Source of the DNA: Medicago truncatula
Taxonomy: Eukaryota > Streptophyta > Magnoliopsida > Fabales > Fabaceae
Length of the DNA: 64,000 bases
Assembly (NCBI RefSeq): GCF_003473485.1
Contig: NC_053042.1
Coordinates: 12,916,501-12,980,500, forward strand
Direction: 5' to 3'
Both the position numbers and the translations under genes were made by a program. Positions 34,201 to 46,356 of the stretch are shown here, piece after piece (positions within the stretch are counted from its first letter, which is position 1; the number at the start of each line of letters is the position of its first letter). Below the pieces are notes generated by a model, which ran no database searches, had not been told where the DNA came from, and was given only the letters and a program-made list of their open reading frames with translations.

Positions 34201-34700
34201 GGGTTAAATATGTTTTTTTGTCTCTATAAATATATCAACTTTTTATTTTAATCCCTTTAAAAAAAATTCTCAACTTTTAGTTCCCCTAAATTTTTTCATC
34301 TTCGCTTTTGGTCTCTCCTTGTAAGTAAACACATATGTAAAATTCATATTTTTAAATGAAATTTTGAAAAAAGTTTATAATATTATAAAAATCTCTCCAA
34401 AAAAAAAACGATTTTTTTAACAAAATATGAATTTTGTATGTTTGACGATTAAAAATTGTTATTTAATTAATATTTTATTAAATAATTCTAATTTCTTTTT
34501 AGAGAGATTTTTACAATATTTTACAGATTTATGCATAATTTCATTGAAAATAATAATGAGTCTAGACATGATTTGACTTAAAATAGGGACTAAATGTGGT
34601 TATTGAAAATTTTATAGGGACTAAAAGTCGAAGGAAAATTTGTAGAGAAATTAAAACGAAAAGTTAATATATTTACAGAGACCAAAAACATATTTAACCC
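34201..34700. mobile_element. MULE-type MITE, 500 bp, 9-bp target duplication
   Basis: Flanked by TTAAGTTTT (34192-34200 and 34701-34709). Termini GGGTTAAATATG and CATATTTAACCC are inverted, with arms of ~100 bp (TCTCTATAAATATAT..., TTTTAGTTCCCC). No coding. Confidence 0.82.
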
Positions 34701-34709
34701 TTAAGTTTT

Positions 34710-36800
34710 TCTTCTTGCAGCCTTAAGGACAAATGTGAACCGAATTGGTATTATCATATAGATGCAAAAATAATGAGTTTCTGATGAAGATAAGATTTGT
34801 GACGTTGCACGTGATTATTTTGTTGATCTCTTCTAAGCTCAAAACAACAATAATCGACCAATTATAAATGTTATTCGTGAATCTATCTCTTTGGAAGACA
34901 AAGTTATATTGACAATGCATTTCGTTATTGATAAATATGATGCCATTTTTTATGAAGCTGGATAAATCTCCAAGACTGAATGGCTTCAATCTTGATTTTT
35001 TTTTCTTCCAGAAATTATGGTCGACTTGTGGACAAAAACTTTTTACTCAATGTTGTGGGTTGCTTTAAAACTTCACATTAGCAACAATTATAATAGGATT
35101 GATTGGAATCATCTTAGAGGGGTTATACCAAAGATAGGGATTTCTCATTAATGGATTAACTGAATTATGATTTGTGTTGAAAAAATGGATTACTTTGTTC
35201 TTCTTAATAGTAATGCTACATCTCATATTAGTCTAGGCAGAGACTTGAGACAAGGAGACCATTCCCCCTATTTATTTATTATATGTGATGAAAATCTTAT
35301 GGCGCTTATTCAAAAAGATGAGACGATGAGTGAAATCAATGGTGTCAAAATTTGCAATAATGCACTGATTATATTACCATCTCTTGTTTGTTGATGACTG
35401 TTTTCTCTTTTTTAGAGCCAATTTGGACCCATCAAATAAATTGAGAGTCATCCTCTATACTTATGAGAAAACTACCTCCAAAAATCCGAGGTTTTTTGTA
35501 GCAGAAATATTTCAACTACGGATCACAATAATATTGCAAACATCTTAGGTGTGTGGGTTGTCCTGGCTATTGGTAAATATTTAGAGCTCTAATCCATGAT
35601 GGGAAGAAGCAAAAAAAAAAAAGCTACTTTCATTTTCATCAAAGATAGAATGTGGAAGGAAATCAATTCATGGAATAGTAAAAGCCTCTCAAAAGCAGGT
35701 TGTGAAGTTCTCATTAAATAAGTACTTCAATCCATTTCCACTTACTCTATGAGCTTATTAACTCTCCCAGTCTCTCTTTGTGATTAAATTGAGAGAATGT
35801 TGAATTCTTTATGGTAGAGTCAATCGGGAGGTTAAAATAGAGGCATTATTACTTTGCTTTCATTGGATAAATTATCTATACATAAAAATGATGGATGTAT
35901 GAATTTCAAAAACTCCGTACTTTTAATTTAGCTATTTTAGGCAAGTAGGGTTGGTGGCTTATGAGAAATTATGATTCGCTTACAACTAGACTTTACAAGG
36001 CAAGATATTATCCTAGATGTAATTTTTTTGAGTGGATTTTGGGACACAATCCAAGTTTTGTATGGCAATGTATATGTAATTCTCAGTTTATTCTCAAAGT
36101 GGAAAGCAGATGGAGGATAGGTGATGGTGAGGATATCTCGGTTTTGTATATCATAATGATTGCAAATGATGTTACACTTATTTCACATGTTGATGGAGAT
36201 TTTCTTCTAGCTTATCTAAGAGTCTTTGCATGCTACATGATCGTAAGGAATGAAATCTACCATTTCTTAACACAACCTTTGATCGAAAGATTGTTGATCA
36301 TATAATTAACACACCATTCTATCGATCAATTATGGTATATGGCCGGCAAAAGGAAAATAATGGCGAACACTCAATCGATAGCGCTTATCCTTTTTGCATT
36401 CAAGATTTCCTTGGTCCATCTCATTTAAGGTACAAGGCTCTTGGAATCTAATTTGGAAGCTTAAGGTTCCTTCAAAGGTTAAAAATTTTATCTGGTGCAT
36501 TTTTAGGAATTGCTTACAACTCGTATGCGGCTAAAGTATAAAGGACTTACGTGCCCTATAAATTGTGCTTTTTGTACGATGGATAATGATTATATGTGTC
36601 ATTTATTCTTTTGATGCCCAAGTAGTCTAAATGTTTGGATGATGTTGCCTTTCTATAGTCCAATATCTATTTTGATTCATCAATAAATTAATAGCAAGGC
36701 TATTATCTTCAAACCATTACAAGTATTGTCAAATGAAGATGCGACTTTATTCTATTGTGTGTTGGAGTATATGGATGGAAACAAAGAAATAACAAAGTGT
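34710..36800 (+). pseudogene. LINE reverse transcriptase relic
   Basis: Broken plus-strand frames keep the order of a plant L1-type reverse transcriptase. There is a piece before the RT domain (about 34725-34990), then YNRIDWNHLRGV (about 35090), LRQGDHSPYLFIICDENLMAL (35246-35310), a FADD-like box at about 35390, LYKARYYPRCNFFEWILGHNPSFVW split over 35990-36070, WRIGDGEDISV, and the zinc-ribbon region WKLKVPSKVKNFIWC, CAFCT (36455-36585). Multiple stops and frameshifts; no endonuclease on this strand. Dead. Confidence 0.72.
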
Positions 36801-36900
36801 GGAATGAGGTAATTTGATGCTCACGTATATGTTGTTGATCGGAAGTGTATCCATATTTTACCTCATTGGCTTCCTAGATGATATGTTAGAAATAAAGAAA

Positions 36901-37000
36901 AACAAAGTACGTAAAGTGTGGAATGAGGTAATTTTCTTTGGCTTCCTAGAAACAAAGTACGCAAAGTGTGGAATGAGGTAATTTTCTTTGGCTTTCTAGA
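36901..37000 (+). repeat. 50-bp tandem duplication
   Basis: Two units, each starting AACAAAGTAC and holding GTGTGGAATGAGGTAATTTT; a third partial copy lies at about 36791-36816. It sits at the end of the LINE endonuclease relic. Confidence 0.85.
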
Positions 37001-37333
37001 TGCAAGCCGCAACCACAGAGGTAAATGATCGGAAGCATATCTTGTTAAATGCACCACTGAAGCTGAAGGATAGAATGAGGACCAGGCTAGCGTCACTACC
37101 ATCCTATCTATTATGCCAAGTAAATTTATCACCCTCAAAACCTAAGTCAGAGAGATTGTGATTTTGAAGAGTGTCTCGAAACATTGAAATCATACGAGAG
37201 CTTTCGAAATTCCCACCTTCCTTCTCATCCCGTGAAAGAATCAGATTAAAGTCCCCCATGAGAAGCCACTTATCAGTACTTTCCACCATCGATAACTGGT
37301 CAATTAACTCACAAGTTTTATGCTTCATTTGAG

Positions 37334-37844
37334 CAGACCCGACCTTGAGGGAGTGCAAGGTGCTCAATCAAGCCGGGCCTCCAAGAGCAATGGGCCTCAG
37401 AAAAAATTAACTCTAATACCCACCCCCCACTTAAATAAAAAATATATATGTTACTTCTTTACACGTTTGAGTTTTTTCTAGACTTTAGTTCTCCTATCTG
37501 GACATAAATCTGATATTATCAAACCACCCCCAATTTGTATAATCACTTAATCAGTCAATTTGAAAAGCTATTTCATCGAAAGAATCACAACAATCATTTC
37601 TTTTTCACATAAACCATTCGTTTTCCCCTTTCCCACAACGGATAAGTGACAAATCCAAACGACTCCGTTAGTAAATTCTACCTATCTTTCACTTATTTTT
37701 TTTGTATTTCGTTTCATGTTAAGAAGCTAAACTGATTCTGATTTTTTAATAAAGTTTAGCTATACAAAAAAATTGCGTTTTTATTTTATTAGGGGTTTAT
37801 TTTAAATAGAGAGCCGAGCCTCCTATTTTATAGGGACAGCCCAG
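37334..37844. mobile_element. hAT-type non-autonomous element inside the LINE endonuclease
   Basis: 511 bp flanked by the perfect 8-bp repeat CATTTGAG (37326-37333 and 37845-37852), the hAT target size. Ends are weak inverted repeats: CAGACCCGACC at the left, GGACAGCCCAG at the right. Removing the element plus one repeat makes the endonuclease frame read continuously through GFPESQMKHKTCEL, which confirms the borders. Confidence 0.82.
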
Positions 37845-37905
37845 CATTTGAGACTCTGGAAAACCATATACCCCAATAAGCCTCCATTTCCAATAGCAAT
37901 TAAGA

Positions 37906-37950
37906 CATCAATTTGAATGAATGAATATCATTTATTTTTTAATAAAAAAA
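37906..37950 (+). mobile_element. LINE 3' end with A-rich tail
   Basis: GAATGAATGAATATCATTT then an A-rich tail, the same 3' terminus as the insertion at 33509-33881 but in plus orientation. It directly abuts the minus-strand endonuclease relic. Confidence 0.5.
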
Positions 37951-38269
37951 TCATTTGAAGGATTATTATTTTGAAAAAAATCGAAGAGACTAAAAACAAA
38001 AAATACTGTATATTTATAAGAATAAAAAACTTATTCAACCAACATCATTCGTTTAGATTTTTAATCACAAAAAAGGCTAATGTGTAATGTCAGACAAATA
38101 ATTTGGTCTATCAAGCTTTTACCGAGAGGATGGCTAGTCTCATGTAAATGGATTTAATTTTGTTTTACATAAATCGTGAGTTCAAGCACTTGGATGTGGT
38201 ATTATTTTTTATTTTTTTTAAATGGTTGTGGAAAGGGTTATTAATAACAAAAACACTAAGAGATTTGGA

Positions 38270-38690
38270 TTGCCTCCCTTAAATAAACAAATGCAGTTTA
38301 ATTGTACATATTAATAATATAAATGTAGGTAAGAATCGTACACAAGATTGTCATGATGATACTTGATGACCTATATCAAAAGAGTTGTGTGAAAAAATAT
38401 GGTAAGAATCTTTTTACTGTTGTAAAGTGGTGGTGACTGAAAAGAATTTCTGATGAGTAGTGCACATTTCTTAAGCTTCATTCTGCAGATATGAAAATGG
38501 AAATCTAAGTTATGATGATGATATTTGACAAGATTTGGAAATAGACTAGGGCTGAAGCACTTTAAAAAGAAGAAACCAACATCTTGAATATGCTGAAAAA
38601 GGTAAAGAATAAGAATGTTGAAATTTCCCATGCGACTGGAATATGCCAAGACTTCCATCACCGCAAGTCACAACGTCACAAAAGAAATGA
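38270..38690. repeat. Segmental duplicate A (unoccupied)
   Basis: Matches 47440-47498 plus 49733-50118: GTACATATTAATAATAT, AATCGTACACAAGAT, ATTTGACAAGATTTGG, GACTTCCATCACCG. Here a single TAATAATAT (38312-38320) stands where copy B has a 2.2 kb insertion. The nature of the original sequence is unknown; the minus-strand open frame (38661-38371) is not shared in frame by copy B, so I do not call it a gene. Confidence 0.7.
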
Positions 38691-38717
38691 AAACAATCTC
38701 AAAGATATTAGTCAGAA

Positions 38718-38885
38718 GAGTAGTGATATTTGAACAATTCTTTTGGTATAACTTTTAGGACAATTTTGTTGTGTTCTTTTTTTATTGGTCAAAAACAATA
38801 GAGAGAAAAAGGAAGAGAGAGAATAAGAAGAAAATGTGAGTATGAGAGAGAATGTTGTATAAAAGTTGTACAAATATCATTTCTC
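38718..38885. mobile_element. Small MULE-type MITE, copy 1
   Basis: Starts GAGTAGTGATATTTGAACAA and ends TTGTACAAATATCATTTCTC. Flanking 9-mers TAGTCAGAA and TAGCCAAAA match at 7 of 9. Same family as 56481-56648. Confidence 0.7.
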
Positions 38886-39359
38886 TAGCCAAAAATAGTT
38901 AGTAATATAATTTTTTAATTTTTAATTTTTGGATCAATGATATCATAATTTTAACTCGGTACTTTATATTAATTTCAAGTGCTAATCTCCATTCAACCTA
39001 AGAAATTTGGTATCTATTTCTGTTTACGCCTTTGGGGTTAATTCTTGATTTTTTTTCCTTGTATATTCTTCGAGAAAGGTGAGAGTTGTTGATTTAGAGT
39101 CCATTAAGATTGGTTTCTTTTTGAGCTCATGCATAACAGTTTATGCAAATAAATAAGGTGCTATGTGTTTTTCATAAACTTGTTAATGTGATTTATGAAA
39201 AAACAACTTATGAAAATACAATTTTTATAAAAATTGTGCTCGTTGCATTGTGGTGAAGGATGCTCTTATAAACAACGAAAGTGAGTGGTTGTAAATTGAT
39301 GGACGGTTTGTTACGGACTTTTCTCATCAATGAGTAAAATATAAAGTGGGATAAACCAG
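38886..39359. other. Intergenic, nothing recognised
   Basis: AT-rich; no coding sequence or repeat structure that I can support. Confidence 0.4.
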
Positions 39360-39371
39360 AAAGATGTATTT

Positions 39372-39504
39372 TTTTTTGTCAAGTAGTCTAGTGGCTAAAG
39401 AAATTTACCTTAAAGATGAATAAGTGGGGTGTCAGGAGTTTGAATCTCGGCCCCTGCATATATTGTGCATTATCCCTTACCAAATGAGCTAAACTCATGG
39501 GGAC
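39372..39504 (-). mobile_element. tRNA-derived SINE, copy 1
   Basis: Read on the minus strand: an A box-like TTTAGCTCATTTGG, a B box-like GATTCAAACTCC about 40 bases later, and a 3' A-tail (plus-strand T-run at 39370-39377). It is flanked by the 12-bp repeat AAAGATGTATTT (39360-39371 and 39505-39516). Confidence 0.75.
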
Positions 39505-39626
39505 AAAGATGTATTTAATTAACAATGATTCATCCAGGGTTGGTTACATGCGGTCGTAGTTCTTTTTAGTAATTTTCGACGACCTTTACTAACGTGTTAC
39601 AAAATGATGATTGATTACTTTTACTT

Positions 39627-40341
39627 AGGGGTGTTCGCGGTGCGGTTTGGTTCGGTTTTGAAGCTGAAAGTCATCCGAACCGCAAGATAAATAAATATGC
39701 GGTTTGGTTTGGTTTGGTTGATTTTGAAAATAAAATCCGAATCAAACCAAACCAAACTAATGTGGTTTGGATTGGATCGGTTGGTGCGGTTTTTTTAGAC
39801 AATAATCTTTCTTTGTTTACAACATTAAAATCAAATTAAAAAGTTAAAACGCAACATATTTTTAGCAATGTTTTAAATTTCATCCAACATTACAATTTTA
39901 TTTTCATTCAACAATGTTCCCAACAACGTAGACCAAATTTAAACGCGGACAAAAAGTAATCATATTTATAGGAAATACAAAAGACTAAATTTTTTATCAT
40001 TATCTAAATGTTCAAGTAGTACATAAATGCATTTTTGACAGAAAAAACAAAGAAGAAACTTAACAAAAGGAAAAATATGTCATTTTATTAAAGTTTCCAT
40101 TAGGATTCTATGAGTATTAGTCCAAGTGATATATATTTAATTAGTGATTTTTATTTATATTGCGGTTTGGTTTGGTTTGGTTCGGTTGGTAAAATCAAAA
40201 CAGCAAACCGAACCAAACCATGTTGTTGAGTAAAAAATTGATCTGAATACATTCGAACCAAACGCGATTTTTTTCAGTTTCGGTTTGGGTTGGTTCGGTT
40301 TGCGGTTTTTCTATTAGATTGGTTCGGTTTTGAACACCCCT
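39627..40341. mobile_element. hAT-like non-autonomous element rich in GGTTTGGTTCGG
   Basis: Short inverted ends AGGGGTGTTC and GAACACCCCT; both flanks inside are full of CGGTTTGGTT and its complement, giving sub-terminal fold-back. No clear target duplication and no coding. A shorter, diverged relative is at 46522-47010. Confidence 0.6.
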
Positions 40342-41483
40342 ACTCTTGGTTGTAACATGTATCTTAGTGTTTTATTGAGTCCTTTTGTTTTATAATTTAG
40401 AATTTTTTTTAGAGGATTAAAGTGAGTTAGTGATAGTTTGGCAAAGAGTATGTAATGTTTTGTTAAAGTCGTTGTATTTCCCTAACCATACGACTCTAAA
40501 GGGTGTCATAGTCTTTTTGTTATATGTGAATGGGTTGATTCAATCAAAAGACACTTCATAGATGTTATGGAGGTATGAACACCATTCAAAATTATGATAT
40601 TGAAGTCCAGTCCACTTCGAGAATTCTGTCTCAAGTCCTAAGCACATATCAAATGTGAAAATTCCATGAATAGCGAAGAAATCAAGAAAAATGCCTCAGA
40701 TTGCATGCACATATTGATGAGCAGAAGAGGAAGAATGTCACAGGTGCACATGCAACGTCCGTGACAGGAACCGAGCTGCGCATCTTTAAGATGGAGCTGG
40801 CCATGTGGATTATTGAACATCACACACGATGAGCGTAAGGCTATACACAATGCGAGTGTGCAATTTGAATTTTTCCTATATGTTGAATTTCTCAACCAAA
40901 AATAAGCATTTTTATTTATTATGACTTTAAGGCTAAAGGTTCGATCCAGGGAGTAGAAGTGGCGGTTTTCGCCTTTTAGAAACAAGATCAAAGATCATAT
41001 TCACTCTAAACATCTATTACTCCTTTTACCTTTGATAATGTCTTTTGTTAGTACGAGTTGCTAAGATTTTATATTAGGGTTGAATGATTAACCTTCATGG
41101 CATTGTTTAAACCATGTAATATATTATGTCATCAAGATAAGTGTAAGTCATCAAAGAGTGTGAACTTCCAAATCTTCTTAATTGGAGTTAGGGTTTCCAA
41201 TTATTGGTGCTTATGGAATACTAGTACTTCAAATAAAATTATATTCCAAGGTGACTTGCAATCGCCAATAATTTTGGTTACCAGATAATGACTCAATCAT
41301 GGGGTTGATTCATGAATATGATGGGGAAAATACGGGTGTCAATTTTTATGATTGGTGGTATAACCACATTTGTTGATTCATGAATATGATGTAGCCTTGT
41401 CCTCTATTAATCTATTTTGCTTATCAAAGAAAAAAAAAACCAATTGGGATATAAGTGAAACATATGTTTATGTCTTATTTCCT
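40342..41483. other. Intergenic, no gene assigned
   Basis: 40640-40860 is less AT-rich (TGCGCATCTTTAAGATGG, CAACGTCCGTGACAGG) and might be a captured gene scrap, but I recognise no protein. Nothing else stands out. Confidence 0.35.
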
Positions 41484-41500
41484 CCATCGTAAAACTCTTT

Positions 41501-41973
41501 TTTCTTTTGGTTACATGAGAGAAGAAAAGAAAAAAAAAACAAAAGAAAAAAGCAAAGAAAAACAACTACGTCCTAATAAAGGACACTCCTGTAGCATCAG
41601 CTAGTAAGGCTAAGGATAGTCAAGATAATGGTTGATGCATCATCACAAGAGACTCTGAATGCTTAGCACCTAGTTTTGCAAATATATCCGCGCAAGAGTT
41701 TCCCACTCTAAAAATATGATGAATGGAAATATCCCACTCCTTAACCAAATACATCTGAATAAGCTCCAAAAGATTTGCATAGTGATGAAGCCTCAATACT
41801 TTCTTTGAAACTAATTGCACTACATGAAGAGAGTCAGAAAAACAAACTAGTTTCTTATAACCAGCTTCCCAACAAAGCTTAATCCCAATCATAAGGGCAT
41901 GAATTTCTGCATGCAGAATATTGGACAACTCCACACTACCATAGAAAGCAAATTGAAATTTTTCCTCAAAATT
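41501..41973 (-). mobile_element. 5'-truncated LINE fragment with RNase H domain
   Basis: Flanked by a perfect 17-bp repeat CCATCGTAAAACTCTTT (41484-41500 and 41974-41990). The minus strand carries an open RNase H-like segment (41934-41620) with HAEIHALMIGI, FSDSLHVV and SCADIFAKLGA, that is, the Glu/Asp/Asp catalytic set of plant L1 RNase H. Target duplication length and truncation fit target-primed reverse transcription. Confidence 0.82.
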
Positions 41974-42360
41974 CCATCGTAAAACTCTTTAACAATACTT
42001 GATTTTGATTTGTTTATAAAATAGTGGTTACATTATACATTTAATAGTCTCAAATATCTAATTAAATAAATAGATTAAAAAATTGTTAAAAAAGACAAAA
42101 TATTAACATTATATTTACTTATGTGTTGATGTTTTTCAAATTACTCATTATTTTAAAGGAGTATACTTGTAAAAGAATATAAAATTCAAAAGCAATCACA
42201 AAAGCATTACATATAACAATCATACATTATAATCCAAAGACTAACATAAATAAAGGATAACATAGAGAGTTCATATGAAACATAGCTTCTTACAAAAACA
42301 AAACATAACATAGAAATGCATTAATACACACTTAGTAGCATGAAAGAGCAGAACAAACAA

Positions 42361-44585
42361 CTACTGGTGTTGCATTCTTTCAATTGAAACTTTAAACACA
42401 AACTTTTTGTCATCGATCAACTTCAATTTGCAAGTATCTCCAATCTTCAATTCGCAATCTTCCTTAAATTTTCGCCAACCTGCATAGAACCTACAAGTTC
42501 TCTCATAATATTGCACTTTTACAGGCCATGATTTTCCCCCATTTGTGAACTGCACGAATTTTCCATGACACTCTTTATGTCTCTTAAAAAACTCATGTTG
42601 AATATACTGCAAATACAACAAAAATATATATTTATACACTGTTTTAACATATATCTATATAGTAGCCACATTTAACATAATTAATCCTACCGGGTAGGTA
42701 GAGTTCACACGAATCTCGATTGTGTTCGGTTCCATCACAATACCACCTTCTAAGTCTGCTGAAACTCAAAATGAAAATATATAATTTTTATAATATGATT
42801 GTTGTCAGCATTAAATATTGATAAATTTTTCTTTGACACTAGATAATATCGAACAAACTAAAAACAAAGTATGCACATAGATTCTTGAACTAATTTTTTT
42901 TAATAATTAAATTCTTGAACTAGTTTTTTTAATTGGATCCTTGATCTTTTAAGTAATTTGTAATACATGAGGGAGAGAGGTAAATAAATTGTAAGAGAGA
43001 TAATCGTAATTATAAATTCAAAACAAAACTTGTTCTAAATTATTTTAAAAATGTAAGAAAACCTAATTATAATTTTTTTGAAAAGTTTTAGATACTAAAT
43101 TAACATTTAATTCAAAAACCCATTTAAAATCTCTAAAAACTTTAAACGAGTGCATACTTGGGAGAACATGGCAGCTCCTTGAACTTCCTTCAATGCCTCT
43201 TTTCTTCCCAATATTATCATCACAAGAGATTATTCCTTCATAACCTTGTCATTGTTCAAAGGAATTGGATCAATTGAGTTTAAGCAAATGTGGTGAATCA
43301 CATGTCAATGAAAACATTTTTTTTTAATAAATAAAGTAAGAAGGAAAAACCTTTGGCTTGGGTAATAGTTATGGTGAATGAAAGTGGATGAAGTTGAGTC
43401 ATCACAAATTTACATACATTGCCAACTTGTAGGTTATATTTTTTGGCAAATGGCTTCCAACCATTGGTCACAAAACATGTTCTATTATACTTGACATCTT
43501 GAAACATCACCTTCACTTTCATAGGCATGTTCTCACCAAACCTAATGCTTGCAGATGACCCTTTAAGGTTCTCATTCAAATATGTTCTTGAAAAGTCACT
43601 TGGTATCCTCTATTTCAATTCAAGGTTTATTAGAGATATTAGTTAAAGACAAAATTTACTAATAACTAATAAATTATGTGAAATAGCCAAATAACTAATA
43701 ATTTAGAGCATAAGTATAATGTTTTATAGTAAACTTACCAAAGTATAGCCATGGGCGTAAGATTGTGACAAATCAAGTTCAAAACTTGGATTCTCATTAT
43801 TGTCTCTCTCACTAATTGTTGAGCATTTTTTAGTCTTCTTAATCATACCTCTCTTACTACCTGCAAAGTAAAAAAAAAAAAGAAAAAATATATTTTAGCC
43901 ATTTATAAAGGTAGAATAACAACTGAAAAAAAAAAAAAAAAAACTAGATGAACTCACCTTTGATTTTTTGCTGATTAATTTTTCTCTTGCCACTTTTTCT
44001 CCTTTGAGATGTGCCAGCACTATTAACATTGTCATCACTCAGTTCAACAACTTCTTGAACTTCTTCTCTACCTTCACAGCTTTCATCAATGAATTTTATA
44101 TTGGAATAGTCTTTTTCCAATGTGTTGTGACCAAATATCTTAACCTTAAAATATGGGCCCCCTATATATTTGAAAACTAAAGCATATCCACGTTTTAGAG
44201 ACTTTGCAAAATTTTCCCAATTTCTCTTCAACCAAATATTACCGTCACGCTCCACCCAAAATATTTTCTTTTGAGCACCATTTGGGAGTCTAAGAATTAC
44301 TGGATTTGGTATTCTTTTCCAATATTTCTCCACAAATTTCTTGGGAACCCTCTGCAACAGACAATTTATGGATAAGGATTGGTAATGCAACAACAAGAAG
44401 AAACTTTATAGACAATTTATAAAAATTATTAACAAATGTATAGTTGGATTGTGATTTGTATGCTTAATAAAGTAATATCTATCGAATGAAATTTTGTAGT
44501 ATATATATATGCTTACAAGCTCTCCCTTATGCAGTTCATGATTTTGAACTATCTTCAAGAACTCTTCTGGATGATGTAATGACAT
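42361..44585 (-). CDS. REM (VRN1-like) B3-domain protein, complete seven-exon copy
   Basis: Minus-strand exons in phase: 44585-44517, 44351-43958, 43860-43739, 43609-43351, 43244-43158, 42755-42691 (or 42758-42691), 42606-42361; 413 residues (414 with the other acceptor). B3-1 about 8-108 (FLKIVQNHEL, RVPKKFVEKYW, NWENFAKSL, YFKVKIFG). Short acidic linker. B3-2 196-280 (IPSDFSRTYL, NGWKPFAKKY, GNVCKFVM). Exon 5 is 87 nt as in the first gene. B3-3 333-413 (EFFKRHKECHGKF, WPVKVQYYE, AGWRKFKED, GDTCKLKLID). The exon 6 acceptor is a tandem CAGCAG, both sites in frame. It opposes the plus-strand members and is the closest match to the relic at 731-844, so the array includes an inverted sub-lineage. 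Expected nuclear DNA-binding protein. Confidence 0.87.
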
Positions 44586-44829
44586 GTTTCAGACAGATAT
44601 TAGAATGGTAATGGAGTGACAAACTGCATGAACTTTTATAGTTGAAGTTTGTATTTTTTTGTTTGTTGAGAAGAATAATATTTTTTTAAATAAAATACGA
44701 AACCCACAATGATAGATTTTTTTTAAGTAGATTTGGAGAAATACTTAGATGTTCATCGGTCATAAATTTAGTAAATGCATTAAACCGTCTTAAGTAATAA
44801 AGTAGTAATTATTGTCTCTATAAGGATCA
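44586..44829 (-). promoter_or_regulatory. 5' flank of the minus-strand B3 gene
   Basis: Holds the leader and presumed promoter; TATAATATT-like words are too common here to single out a TATA box. Confidence 0.3.
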
Positions 44830-45300
44830 AAACACATATGAGGTGAACACTAGTAGAAGAGGACAATCGAAGTCATGTTTGATGGTTTAACATAATAACA
44901 TGAGTATCTTTAATCTTATTCAGCATGGACAACAATGTGAGGTTGATACTTGCTCCCAATTCAAATAGAGCCTTACTAATTATAATAGATAGTTTACCAA
45001 TAGAGCAAAGAATAGAAAGCTACTAGGGATTTTCATTTTCTATGGAAGCTTCCTTTGAAGGATTGAACTATTATAACGCCATGACTTCCTCGTCTTTTAG
45101 TTTTATTTTCTTTGAAAGGAATTTCTCATGAACTTAGCATAGGCAGGAATATGAACCAACAAATTAGTGAAAGGAAGATTGACTTGCATGTTAGTTAACA
45201 TCTTATTAAACTTTTTAAAATGCACATCTTGATCATTCTTTTATTTAGGTTTGTCCATGTCCTAAAGAATTTTACACTTTGATTTTTTTTTTTAAGGTGG
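44830..45300 (-). pseudogene. Ty3-gypsy retrotransposon relic (protease region)
   Basis: On the minus strand about 44975-44877 reads KALFELGASINLTLLSMLNK, the plant gypsy (Athila/Tat-like) aspartic protease segment usually written ALCDLGASINLMP. The catalytic Asp position is Glu here. Upstream (to 45300) are degenerate pieces resembling the preceding gag-pol joint. Several stops; non-functional. Confidence 0.5.
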
Positions 45301-45710
45301 ATCCTTCATCCATTGACTTCTCATCTTTTCTTCCTTGCTCTTTATGAAACGACGATAAGGAAGTTTCACATAATTATATGGAATCACTTAAAGCATAGCA
45401 TTATCCTTAATAGGTTGACTTATAGACTTTATCAAAATGGAGTCTTTATCTATAAGTTTCAATTTTGTTTCTCCTTTTTTTTTCCAACTTCACATTCAAT
45501 TTCAACTTCTGCAACAGTTATTTCTCTTTCCACTACTCCATACACGATTGTTTTACTTCTCAATTCAATAGCTTTGGAACTCAATAAATCATAATGCCTC
45601 GTAATATATGCAATGGGTGTGGTGCAAATATCTGACCGAATTTTTCGCATATAAAGTAAATAAAATTGAAAGAAAAAATGTTACACGAAAACATAATTTT
45701 TTTTTGGCAA

Positions 45711-46106
45711 TTTCTACGGTACACTCAACAAAATTAAGTGCACCGGTACACCTACATATTAAATTAATAGTTTAATGAGTTATTTTTTAGAAAAAAAATA
45801 TATTTTCTATCAGTTATAATTATAATAATTATATTTTATTTCTCAAAAGTGTCCGCAAATCAAAATTCAATTTTTTTTATTTTTATTACTCATAATATAG
45901 TGAATATTGATTATTTTTTCGATAAAATTTTAAAAAAATTGTATGATTCTTAAAAATAATGAAATGATGTTTTTCCTTATGAAATAATATTTTCCAAAAT
46001 ATAAAAGTCAACAAATATCTCTTTATTACATAAAAATAATCATTAACTTATTGATTTATGAAATAGGTGTACCGGTACATCTTAAATTAAAAGTGTACTG
46101 TAGAAA
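45711..46106. mobile_element. Fold-back MITE
   Basis: Inverted arms of ~55 bp: TTTCTACGGTACACT and GTGCACCGGTACACCTA at the left, TAGGTGTACCGGTACATC and AGTGTACTGTAGAAA at the right. No target duplication was identified; no coding. Confidence 0.65.
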
Positions 46107-46356
46107 CTCCTTTTTTTTTTATGTAAAGTTAAAATTAGATTTTTTTTCAAAGTGTACAATATTGTTTCGATTTTTGCAGGTTGCTACTTTTATTGTTGTG
46201 GATTGTCCTTATCTTAGTGGATTTATTTAACTTTTTATTAATTATTCAAATAAATGATAAAACATTTTAAATGAAAAGCCAAAACTATAAAGGAAAAATC
46301 CAACCTAAAAATTGGATGTATTTCTTTTATACAATGATATGAAAAATTTAGAATGA

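Larger units (their letters stand above)
36863..37905 (-). pseudogene. LINE endonuclease relic, split by a hAT-type MITE
   Basis: On the minus strand, WKWRLIGVYGFPE (about 37892-37854) leads, across an inserted element, into KTCELIDQL, WLLMGDFNLIL, EKEGG, SDLGFEGDKFTWHN (to about 37110). A frame break follows, then VVHLTRYASDHLPLWLRL (about 37050-36990). These are the endonuclease/exonuclease/phosphatase motifs of plant L1 elements (GDFN and SDH are active-site boxes). A short deletion and frameshift lie at about 37105-37138. Confidence 0.75.

Noticed and set aside
38371-38661. 96-codon minus-strand frame
   Set aside because: The paralogous copy at 49742-50118 breaks the frame, so it is not a conserved gene.
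39372-39504. Possible tRNA gene
   Set aside because: Only A/B box-like motifs; no cloverleaf, and flanking target duplications with an A-tail show a SINE.
40638-40991. Cys-rich 117-codon minus-strand frame
   Set aside because: Looks tempting because of Cys pairs (CMCTC), but no domain spacing fits and the flanks are non-coding.
45313-45650. Overlapping frames on both strands
   Set aside because: Adjacent to a gypsy relic and AT-rich; neither strand gives recognisable protein.
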